Source: JBFMAE01 sp040756085 (GTDB lineage Bacteria > Desulfobacterota > BSN033 > UBA1163). From it: a stretch of 7,012 bases of DNA. The notes beneath the pieces were generated by a model. That model searched no databases and had not been told where the DNA came from. It saw only the letters and a program-made list of their open reading frames with translations. The stretch is taken from contig JBFMAE010000127.1 of the NCBI GenBank assembly GCA_040756085.1, forward strand, positions 1 through 7,012, in the 5' to 3' direction. A program made the translations under genes and the position numbers. Below are positions 1 through 6,230 of this stretch, piece after piece. Positions within the stretch are counted from its first letter, which is position 1. The number at the start of each line of letters is the position of its first letter.

Positions 1-12
1 CCCCCTCTATTT

Positions 13-33
13 CCCCCCTTAATTTAAGGGGGG
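13..33. repeat. GC-rich perfect inverted repeat (hairpin)
   Basis: Six C, TTAA, one central T, TTAA and six G form two perfect 10-base arms. A second layer surrounds it: a run of five C at 1-5 and a run of six G at 39-44 could extend the stem through an internal mismatch (about 1-44). It lies about 180 bases upstream of the livG-like start, has no following T-tract, and probably is a dispersed intergenic repeat or the end of an upstream transcript. No gene is visible around it. Confidence 0.6.
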
Positions 34-129
34 ATGAAGGGGGGTTAGGGTAATGGCTACGAAGGCTGTATTTAAGATTAATCTCGTTTCACGGTGACGA
101 GGCTCGTATCGAAGTATGAAGTTAGAAAA

Positions 130-183
130 ACGGAGCTTGATAAAGAATAGTTGAGCTTCCGTCATCGATAATCGAGTATCGAT
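130..183. repeat. Small inverted repeats upstream of livG-like gene
   Basis: Two stem-loops can be drawn in this non-coding leader. ACGGAGCT (130-137) pairs with AGCTTCCGT (154-162) with one bulge. ATCGATA (164-170) pairs perfectly with TATCGAT (177-183) around a six-base loop. Related TATCGA words recur nearby at about 107 and 186. Whether these act in the mRNA leader of the ABC genes or are relics of an intergenic repeat cannot be told from the sequence. Confidence 0.4.
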
Positions 184-219
184 ACAAGTTTCGACAACGA
201 CAAACGTTAATTTCAATTT

Positions 220-975
220 ATGGACGAAACTATTTTAACCGTTGATAACCTCAATAAGAATTTTGGTGGTGTTACCGCCATCGTGCGGATGAGCTTCGAA
301 TTGCAAAAGGGAGAACTCCTTGGAATCATCGGGCCCAATGGCTCTGGGAAGACTACGCTGGTCAATTTACTTACGGGTTTTGTGAGACCGGATTCTGGGA
401 AAGTGATTTACCGGGGAGAAGATATTACGGGTAAAATGCCTTATAGGATAGCTGAGCGAGGAATTGCCCGCACCTTCCAGATGGTAAAGCCGTTTTATCA
501 ACTCTCCGCATTCAAGAATCTCATCATCCCCTTATACTCCTCCCGAGTGAAAAAATTGAGAGGAGGTCAGTACGGCGATCGGGATGACGTAGCCATTGAT
601 CTTCTGGAGGATGTCGGTTTTGAGCGCGACTCCTTTGTTCCCTACAAGGTCGCTTCCAGTCTTCCCCATGGTTATCTTAAGCGTCTGGAGTTGGCACGTT
701 GCATGGCCCTTCGACCAGATTTGCTCATTCTTGATGAGCTCTTTTCAGGGATGTCCATGTCAGAGGTTGCCAGTACCCTTCCTATCATCGAAAAACTTAA
801 CGGCGAGGGATTAACCATCGTTATGGTCGAACACAGGTTAAGAGAGTTGTTCCGTGTCGCTCATCGGGTCATCGCTCTAAATTTTGGAGCTAAAATTGCC
901 GACGGTCCTCCTCGTGAGGTGATGGAGAACGAGGCCGTGAAGGCTGCCTACCTTGGTAGTGAAGATGAAGACTGA
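220..975 (+). CDS. livG: ABC transporter ATP-binding protein, LivG-like (branched-chain amino acid/HAAT family)
   Basis: A 251-residue cytoplasmic ATPase, the usual LivG length. It would pair with a LivF-type ATPase to power a LivH/LivM permease fed by a periplasmic binding protein. Visible motifs are Walker A GPNGSGKTT (38-46), Q-loop Gln87 in RTFQ, a signature segment LPHGYLKRLELAR (148-160), Walker B LLILDE (168-173, catalytic Glu173) and H-loop His205 in VEH. The C-terminal KAAYLG motif is typical of LivG/LivF. Oddities are a signature that departs from the usual GQ(Q/R)R wording (GYLKR) and Leu instead of Pro after the Walker B Glu (DELFSG). ATG 220 is the natural family start, but no good Shine-Dalgarno precedes it. 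The next gene overlaps or abuts, so the two are co-transcribed. The substrate is not determined: besides branched-chain amino acids, this family also carries amides, urea and aromatic or fatty acids, and the downstream ligase makes an organic acid plausible. Confidence 0.92.
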   Translation: MDETILTVDNLNKNFGGVTAIVRMSFELQKGELLGIIGPNGSGKTTLVNLLTGFVRPDSGKVIYRGEDITGKMPYRIAERGIARTFQMVKPFYQLSAFKNLIIPLYSSRVKKLRGGQYGDRDDVAIDLLEDVGFERDSFVPYKVASSLPHGYLKRLELARCMALRPDLLILDELFSGMSMSEVASTLPIIEKLNGEGLTIVMVEHRLRELFRVAHRVIALNFGAKIADGPPREVMENEAVKAAYLGSEDED

Positions 976-1720
976 GATGCTCGAGACTAAGAACCTCATG
1001 GTCTTTTTTGAGAATTCACTTGCCATCAATGATCTCAGTTTGGAGGTTCGAAAAGGGGAGATCGTTGGCGTTCTCGGTTCAAACAGTGCCGGTAAGACGA
1101 CTCTGATGAATACGATCTCTGGTTTAATGATTGATATCAAGAGGAAAGAAGACCGCAGAGGGGGCGAGAGGATCACTGTGCTGGGGGAGGTGAGGTTTGA
1201 AGGTGAAGATATTACGAACACCGAACCTGATGAGAGGGTTAAAAAGGGGATTGTTTTGAGCCGCGAGAGGCATCCTATTTTCCCTGACAGCAGCGTAGAG
1301 GAGAATCTAAGGATCGCTGCCTACCTTCGAAGAGATTCTGAGTTAAAGAAGACCTTCGATTTTGTCTATACAGTCTTTTTCCATTTGAAAGAGATAAGAA
1401 AAAGAAAAGCTGGGTTCTGTAGCGGAGGAGAACAACAGATGCTTGCCATCGGCATGGCATTGATGACTAAGCCCCGGTTGCTACTAATGGATGAACCACT
1501 CCTTGGACTCTCTCCGGTTCTCCAGCGCGATCTGAGGCGAGCGATAAAGCAAATTCGAGGGGAGGGGGTGACTGTCTTGGTCACTGAACAGTTCGCCAGG
1601 CCCCTTCTACCTATCATTGATCGAGGCTATGTGATCGAAAATGGGATACTCGTCCTTTTCGGGACAGGACAGGAATTGATGAACAATCCGGAGGTGAAAG
1701 CAGCTTATTTTGGAGTGTAG
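965..1720 (+). CDS. livF: ABC transporter ATP-binding protein, LivF-like
   Basis: A 251-residue ATPase partner of the preceding LivG-like protein. Numbered from ATG 965, it shows Walker A GSNSAGKTT (38-46), a LivF-style Glu101 at the Q-loop position (SRERHPIFP), signature CSGGEQQ (152-158), Walker B LLLMDEP (172-178) and Gln209 in TEQ where other ABC proteins have His, which is normal for LivF. It ends with the family tail KAAYFG. Residues about 55-73 (Lys/Arg/Glu-rich) are some 14 longer than the usual turn between the ISGL and EVRFEG segments. The start is ambiguous. ATG 965 overlaps livG by 11 bases, whereas ATG 977 begins right after the livG stop and gives the commoner N-terminus MLE.KNL; neither has a strong ribosome binding site. 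A frame-open TTG at 953 is less likely. The tight coupling indicates one mRNA and a heterodimeric ATPase. No permease follows; the next gene is an acyl-CoA ligase. Confidence 0.92.
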   Translation: MKTEMLETKNLMVFFENSLAINDLSLEVRKGEIVGVLGSNSAGKTTLMNTISGLMIDIKRKEDRRGGERITVLGEVRFEGEDITNTEPDERVKKGIVLSRERHPIFPDSSVEENLRIAAYLRRDSELKKTFDFVYTVFFHLKEIRKRKAGFCSGGEQQMLAIGMALMTKPRLLLMDEPLLGLSPVLQRDLRRAIKQIRGEGVTVLVTEQFARPLLPIIDRGYVIENGILVLFGTGQELMNNPEVKAAYFGV

Positions 1721-1728
1721 GGTGAAGC

Positions 1729-1862
1729 ACCAAATCCCAAGCACCAAATATCAAATAATTTCCAATGAATAAAATTTCAATTCTCAAACAAAATCATTTC
1801 GGTCATTGGATATTGGAACTTGGGAATTATTTGGAATTTGGGATTTGGAAATTGGAGTTTTG
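1729..1862. repeat. Long imperfect inverted repeat between livF-like and ligase genes
   Basis: The left arm is built from repeated CCAAAT/CAAAT words and the right arm from their complements. Perfectly pairing blocks include CCAAATCCCAA (1730-1740) with TTGGGATTTGG (1838-1848) and CCAATG (1762-1767) with CATTGG (1804-1809), with partial pairing in between. The top strand is purine-poor in the left half and T/G-rich in the right half, giving a hairpin-forming element of roughly 130 bases. It carries no credible gene. From experience this wording is common in intergenic spacers of anaerobic environmental bacteria, so a non-autonomous dispersed repeat is likely. It could also weaken read-through from the ABC genes into the ligase. 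Confidence 0.65.
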
Positions 1863-1891
1863 AACATCACCTTGTTTTAGCTAAGAGATCG

Positions 1892-3532
1892 ATGACAATA
1901 GACGTTAATTCCATCTACAAACAGTTCGAAAAGGTGTCCAGGATTTACCCGGAGAAGTCGGCCCTCGTGTATTTGGGAATGAAATACAATTTTTCTCAAC
2001 TCCGGGAGGCGACTGAAAGCCTGGCTGCCAGTTTACATCGTCTAGGTGTAGCCAAAGGAGATAAAGCCGTTCTTTATCTCTCTAACTGTCCCCAATGGGT
2101 GATGGCTTGGCTTGCCTTACTTCGCATCGGTGCAATGGCCGTACCCATTTCGCCCATCTACACTCCCACCGACTTAAAATACATGGCAAATGACAGCGGA
2201 GCGGAAACCATCTTTTGTCTGGATACCAACTTTGGGTACGTCACACAGGTTCTTCCTGAAACCAAATTGAAGAGAGTGATCGTGACCAATTTGGCCGAGC
2301 TCCTCCCCTGGTGGAAATGGATGATTGGGAGAGGTTTTAATAAAATCCCAATGGGAAAATTTGATTCCAGAGAAAATATCTTCAGTTTCAAAAAATTGGT
2401 GAGGGGAGGAGATATTGCTTCCTTGCCACCCTTAAACACAGAACCCGGAGAAATGGTTGAAATGCTTTACACAGGTGGCACGACCGGTCTCCCCAAGGGG
2501 GTACCCTTTACAAACATTCTATTTCTGGAAGCCGCGGCTGAGCAGAGGGTAGTGAGTGAACGCTTCATTCCTAGGGGAGAAGATATTGTTATCCAGGGAG
2601 GTCCTCTTTTCCATATTCTCGGTCAAGCGGTAGGACTGGGAGGAATCCTTTCTGGCGATACTCTCGTATTGCTCCCCAGGGTGAATCTGGACGGCCTCTT
2701 TGACCATATTGAAAGATATAAAGTATTGACCTTCTTTAGTGTCCCTGCCATGTATCGAATGATTCTTGAACATGACCGAGTAGACTACTACAATTTGAGT
2801 TCTCTCAAGTACTGTTTCTCAGGCGGTGATGTCCTGCCCACAGAGGTGGCTGAGAGATGGCTTAAAAAGTTTGGGAAACCCATTTATCAAGGATATGGGG
2901 CAACAGAAACATGTGGGAGAGTATCACTTACCCCAATGGGAGAAGAGGCTCCGGCGGGAAGCGCAGGCAAGGTGACACCACTTCAGAGGGTCAAGCTTGT
3001 GGATCCTGACACCCTTGAACCTCTTCCTCCTGGTGAACCAGGGGAATTACTGGTTTCTTCCGATCATATGGTTAGGACCTACTGGAACAAACCCGAAGAG
3101 ACCGCCGATTGTTTTATCGAGATGGACGGGAAACTCTGGTACAGGACTCGTGACATCGTCCGAATAGACCAAAATGGATGGCTTTTCTATTTAGATCGAT
3201 CTGTCGACACACTCAAGCATAAGGGCTATCGGGTAGCCGTTTCAGAAATAGAAGCCGTACTGCAGGAACATCCTGCAGTCATCTCTGCCTGTGTGGTAGG
3301 TGTTCCGGATGAAAAGGTTGGTGAGAGGATCAAGGCATTTGCCGTACTTAAAGCAGATGTGAAGGGTGTGAGCGCCTACGATCTCATCAAATGGTGCCGT
3401 GAGAGGTTAGCACCTTATAAAGTTCCGCAGTATATTGAATTCCGAGATATGCTCCCCAAATCGAAAGTGGGTAAACTCTTAAGACGCGAATTGAGAGCAG
3501 AAGAACGGAAAAGATTTGAAAAAGTGGAGTAG
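1892..3532 (+). CDS. AMP-forming acyl-CoA ligase (long-chain-fatty-acid/aryl acid CoA ligase family)
   Basis: A 546-residue adenylate-forming enzyme that would convert a carboxylic acid, ATP and CoA to acyl-CoA, AMP and PPi in the cytoplasm. From ATG 1892 the motifs are P-loop YTGGTTGLPKG (193-203), GYGATE (334-339), WYRTRD (416-421, Asp421 for ribose binding), hinge region DRSVDTLKHKGYR (435-447) followed by SEIE (451-454), and the C-terminal PKSKVGK with catalytic Lys528. Length and domain order match full-length members. The usual Gly of YRTGD is Arg420 here. The frame stays open upstream to a TTG at 1820, but those 24 codons are translation of the inverted repeat. ATG 1892, preceded by AAGAG at 1883-1887, starts a normal N-terminus. 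It lies 171 bases after the livF-like gene on the same strand, which suggests activation of an imported acid. The acyl specificity (fatty, aromatic or dicarboxylic) cannot be read by eye. Confidence 0.9.
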   Translation: MTIDVNSIYKQFEKVSRIYPEKSALVYLGMKYNFSQLREATESLAASLHRLGVAKGDKAVLYLSNCPQWVMAWLALLRIGAMAVPISPIYTPTDLKYMANDSGAETIFCLDTNFGYVTQVLPETKLKRVIVTNLAELLPWWKWMIGRGFNKIPMGKFDSRENIFSFKKLVRGGDIASLPPLNTEPGEMVEMLYTGGTTGLPKGVPFTNILFLEAAAEQRVVSERFIPRGEDIVIQGGPLFHILGQAVGLGGILSGDTLVLLPRVNLDGLFDHIERYKVLTFFSVPAMYRMILEHDRVDYYNLSSLKYCFSGGDVLPTEVAERWLKKFGKPIYQGYGATETCGRVSLTPMGEEAPAGSAGKVTPLQRVKLVDPDTLEPLPPGEPGELLVSSDHMVRTYWNKPEETADCFIEMDGKLWYRTRDIVRIDQNGWLFYLDRSVDTLKHKGYRVAVSEIEAVLQEHPAVISACVVGVPDEKVGERIKAFAVLKADVKGVSAYDLIKWCRERLAPYKVPQYIEFRDMLPKSKVGKLLRRELRAEERKRFEKVE

Positions 3533-3558
3533 GATTTTCCCTCGATTTCGTTATCTCG

Positions 3559-3726
3559 TTATCTTCCCAGTGATGGCTGGGCAATAGTTATCTTTTCAAT
3601 CTCTCTAGTTTCTAGTCCTTCATAAATTTCAACTACTTTGGAATCCAATAGAAGCACCCATTGAGAGTACTCTGAGAGATAGGGAAAAGTCAGCGAGTCG
3701 ATATTTGGTTTAAAATAGAAATGATA
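3559..3726 (-). pseudogene. Possible gene remnant (55 open codons, C-terminal-like fragment)
   Basis: On the minus strand, 55 codons stay open between a TAG (3727-3729) and a TAA (3559-3561). The translation looks protein-like: an aromatic-rich start, then SQWVLLLDSKVVEIYEGLE, a charged TREIEK stretch, and the end PSLGR. There is no ATG; a GTG at the WV position would leave only about 31 residues. It could be the tail of a disrupted gene whose front was lost next to the Fe-S/AOR operon, or a chance open frame, since about one in fifteen random 55-codon stretches lacks a stop. I do not recognise a family. It is divergent from the ferredoxin-like gene and convergent with the ligase. Confidence 0.25.
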
Positions 3727-3737
3727 CTATAAAATTT

Positions 3738-4223
3738 ATGAAAAAAATAATATTGTTTGATCCTGGAAAATGCGTTGGATGTAAACAGTGTGCCCTGAGC
3801 TGCTCTTTTACTAAAGAGCAATCTTTTAGCTTAGGAAAGGCACGAAATAGAACACTCTGGGTGTATAAGAAAAATATGTTTGTACCCATCAGTTGTCAGC
3901 ATTGTGAAAAACCTCTTTGCCTGGATGTTTGTCCCACAGGGGCAATATCGCGTAATGAATATGCCGGTGCCATAGTCATTAATGATGAAAGATGCAACGG
4001 TTGTAAGGCTTGTATGGAAATATGCCCCTTTGATGCTGTGATCTGGGATGTCGACCGTGGGTGTGTGATTAAGTGCGATCTATGTGGGGGTGATCCGGAG
4101 TGTGTTAAGCACTGTCTATACGGTACCCTATCTTGGGTAGAGGCAGATGAAGCAGCTATTTCTCGAAAGCAGTCAGGAGTGGATTACCTTGCCGAAGTCA
4201 TGACCAAACTTAAGGAAACTTAA
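3738..4223 (+). CDS. Four-cluster [4Fe-4S] ferredoxin-like electron-transfer subunit (HycB/AorA-like)
   Basis: A 161-residue cytoplasmic polyferredoxin with no signal peptide or membrane segment. Four cysteine quartets are complete: CX2CX2CX3C at 12-22, CX2CX4CX3C at 53-65, CX2CX2CX3C at 86-96 and CX2CX5CX3C at 113-126, plus an extra Cys109. This arrangement is that of small Fe-S subunits such as HycB, CooF, DMSO-reductase B and the AorA subunit of bacterial aldehyde oxidoreductases. It sits 29 bases before the AOR-family gene, so it most likely shuttles electrons between that enzyme's Fe-S/tungstopterin site and ferredoxin or another carrier. ATG 3738 gives the standard start, with the first cluster at residue 12. 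No Shine-Dalgarno is seen before it, and the upstream 25 bases are very AT-rich. A BamC-like role would be an alternative, but BamC is usually described with three clusters. No FAD/NAD-binding partner subunit accompanies the pair here. Confidence 0.88.
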   Translation: MKKIILFDPGKCVGCKQCALSCSFTKEQSFSLGKARNRTLWVYKKNMFVPISCQHCEKPLCLDVCPTGAISRNEYAGAIVINDERCNGCKACMEICPFDAVIWDVDRGCVIKCDLCGGDPECVKHCLYGTLSWVEADEAAISRKQSGVDYLAEVMTKLKET

Positions 4224-4234
4224 TTGTTTGAAGT

Positions 4235-4250
4235 TAATCTTAAAGGATTA
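4235..4250 (+). promoter_or_regulatory. Ribosome binding site in a small inverted repeat
   Basis: AAAGGA (4242-4247) lies five bases before ATG 4253, supporting that start. TAATC (4235-4239) and GATTA (4246-4250) are perfect complements flanking TTAAAG, so the Shine-Dalgarno partly overlaps a weak five-base-pair stem. It could modulate translation of the AOR-family subunit relative to the ferredoxin-like one, but such a short AT-rich stem may be chance. Confidence 0.45.
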
Positions 4251-4252
4251 AG

Positions 4253-6205
4253 ATGAATTACTTTGGTTATGCAGGCAAAGAAATATATATCGACCTAACA
4301 AATAATTTAATTGAAAAGAGACCTACCAACTTCGACACGGCAACGAAATTTCTTGGTGGCATGGGTCTTCAACTGAGGCGTTTATATGAATTATTAAACC
4401 CAGAAACCAATCCCTTTTCACCGGAGAACCCTATCATTATTGGATCCGGGCCATTAACGGGTACGGGTGCCCCTGGCACGCCAAGGGTTATGGCTACATT
4501 AAAATATCCTGAAACCGGGGCAGTTGGCTCTGGAGCAGGAGCTATGAGATTTGGTTTTATGCTTAAGTTTGCTGGTTATGATCATATCATCATAACAGGG
4601 AGAGCCAGTAAACCAGTTTATATAAAGATTATTGATGATGATGTTCAGATTTGTGATGCGAGTCGCTTGTGGGGAAGTGATATTGTTGAGACTACCCTGA
4701 GTTTATGGAAAATTCATAGAGACTGTGGCGTCATAGCAATGGGTCAGGCTGGAGAGCGCTTAGCTAAAATCGCGCAGGCGGCATGTGATCTTGGTGCTTC
4801 GCTGGGGAGAGGCGGTCTCGGTGGTGTCATGGGGAGCAAGAATCTTAAGGCTTTAGTGGCAACAGGCACGGGTTCTATAAAAGTTGCCGACCCAAAAAGA
4901 TTTAATAAGGCACGAGAGAGCCTATTCGAAAGAGCCAAAAGATACCCCTATCACAGTGATATCCTAAGATACGGTATCATGGAAAACTGGCCCAATTATA
5001 GCGTGCAATTTGGATATACAAAGAATCGCACAGCAGTTCCTGCCCTCGAACTAATTGATAACCAAGTTGGCTTTGAGGCATATAAAAAATTAGTAAAAAA
5101 GGCTTTTGGATGCCCCTCCTGCTTTATAGCGGATAAAGAGATTGTTGAAATCCCCTCTGGACGATTTAAAGGTCTTAAATGGTTTACTCCCACCTACCTA
5201 AACAGCGCAATAGTTTCAACCAGGTTAGGTATTGAAGACTCTGGAGAGGCAGTCAAATTTGGAGATGCAACAGATCGTTACGGGATAGATCAATTGGGGT
5301 TTAGCGATTTGCTTGATTTTATTTTTACTCTTTACGAAGAAGGCACTATAAAGGAGTCAGATGTAGGTGGTTTACCTTTAAGACGAGGAGATATTGATGT
5401 CATTCTTATTTGGCTCGAAAAAACAGCCTACAGGGAAGGTTTTGGCAATATGATTGCCGATAGTTGGCAAGGATTGATGAAAGTCTTTGGCGAGGATCTG
5501 ATAAAGAAAAGGACTGCGGTGATTAAGGGAAGAGAAGGCATCTGGGACCCAAGAATATCTGGTCTGGGGACGAATGAATTTGCCCAACTCACCTATCCAC
5601 GAGGCCCGAATGCTGAATCGGGTGGATCAGGCCTTTATACTCTGAATCAGCCTGTTGAGGTAGTCAGAAGACATGCAGAAAGAATGGGCATGTCTCAGAA
5701 AACTCTTGATCGGTGCTGTGATTCAGCGCTAAAGATTAATATAGGAAGATTTGTTACATCCTCCGAACACTGGCTTGCCCTCTTTAATTCTTTGGGTATT
5801 TGTAACAGACACGTCAACAATAGATTTTATAACATCGATATCATTTCTGAACTTTACTCAGCGGCAACAGGGATCGATCTCAGCCCCCAAGATCTCATAA
5901 AATATTCTGAAAGAGTCTGGAATGTATTTAAAATGATTAATGCTAAGGAGGGATTTTCACGAAAAGAGGATGAACCACCCGAGGTTTGGTTTCAACCCAT
6001 ACGAACCCAGGAAGGGAAAGAACTTTATATGATGGACTATTACAAGACGAAGAGGCTTACTCGGGAAAATGTGATCGAATGGCTTAACGATTATTACGAT
6101 GTAAGAGGTTGGGATAAAGAAAAGGGTATACCTACAAAGGAAAAACTCATAGAACTCGGGCTTGAAGATATGGTTCAAGATTTAAATAAGGCAAAATTTT
6201 CCTAA
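4253..6205 (+). CDS. Aldehyde ferredoxin oxidoreductase (AOR)-family tungsten enzyme, divergent active site
   Basis: A 650-residue protein of the tungsten bis-pterin AOR family (archaeal AOR is about 605, BamB about 650). The N-terminal domain shows EIYIDLTNN (10-18), PLTGTGAPGTPR (67-78), FAGYD (106-110), GQAGE (164-168) and the hallmark GRGGLGGVMGSKNLKA (185-200). The domain 2/3 marker YGIDQLG (343-349) and SLGIC (513-517) match the pterin-binding motifs. The C-terminus ends in RGWD...GIPTKE, normal for the family. The Fe-S ligand motif reads C287-X2-C290-X3-D294 with C517, so the third Cys is Asp. Aligned by eye, the Glu proposed as catalytic in Pyrococcus AOR (E313) falls on KWFT near Phe311, and the His (H448) falls in RGPNA (450-454). 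It therefore may not be an ordinary aldehyde oxidase. BamB-type benzoyl-CoA reductase or an undescribed oxidoreductase are alternatives. It is paired with the preceding polyferredoxin, and its coding is AT-richer than the flanking genes. Confidence 0.88.
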   Translation: MNYFGYAGKEIYIDLTNNLIEKRPTNFDTATKFLGGMGLQLRRLYELLNPETNPFSPENPIIIGSGPLTGTGAPGTPRVMATLKYPETGAVGSGAGAMRFGFMLKFAGYDHIIITGRASKPVYIKIIDDDVQICDASRLWGSDIVETTLSLWKIHRDCGVIAMGQAGERLAKIAQAACDLGASLGRGGLGGVMGSKNLKALVATGTGSIKVADPKRFNKARESLFERAKRYPYHSDILRYGIMENWPNYSVQFGYTKNRTAVPALELIDNQVGFEAYKKLVKKAFGCPSCFIADKEIVEIPSGRFKGLKWFTPTYLNSAIVSTRLGIEDSGEAVKFGDATDRYGIDQLGFSDLLDFIFTLYEEGTIKESDVGGLPLRRGDIDVILIWLEKTAYREGFGNMIADSWQGLMKVFGEDLIKKRTAVIKGREGIWDPRISGLGTNEFAQLTYPRGPNAESGGSGLYTLNQPVEVVRRHAERMGMSQKTLDRCCDSALKINIGRFVTSSEHWLALFNSLGICNRHVNNRFYNIDIISELYSAATGIDLSPQDLIKYSERVWNVFKMINAKEGFSRKEDEPPEVWFQPIRTQEGKELYMMDYYKTKRLTRENVIEWLNDYYDVRGWDKEKGIPTKEKLIELGLEDMVQDLNKAKFS

Positions 6206-6230
6206 ATAGATTGCCTGCGTTCTCAATAGA

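Noticed and set aside
19..216. 65-codon minus-strand frame in the left intergenic region
   Set aside because: It runs through the small inverted repeats, has no ribosome binding site, and the translation shows no domain-like pattern.
877..1221. 114-codon minus-strand frame
   Set aside because: Antisense to the livG/livF junction, where both plus-strand proteins have full family motifs; it is a shadow.
1820..1891. TTG start extending the acyl-CoA ligase by 24 residues
   Set aside because: The extra residues are a translation of the inverted repeat; ATG 1892 gives the normal N-terminus for the family.
3566..3581. CCCAG...CTGGG stem after the ligase as a terminator
   Set aside because: Only five base pairs, with no T-run directly after it. 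It also falls inside the possible minus-strand remnant.
3705..3733. Promoter TTGGTT, 17-base spacer, TATAAA before the ferredoxin-like gene
   Set aside because: Transcription would begin at about 3740, at or inside the ATG at 3738, so it could not serve that start unless the mRNA is leaderless or the start is later.
4253..6205. Firm assignment as BamB (class II benzoyl-CoA reductase)
   Set aside because: Some by-eye resemblance exists, but no other Bam genes are present, and the Asp cluster ligand and polyferredoxin partner do not settle it.
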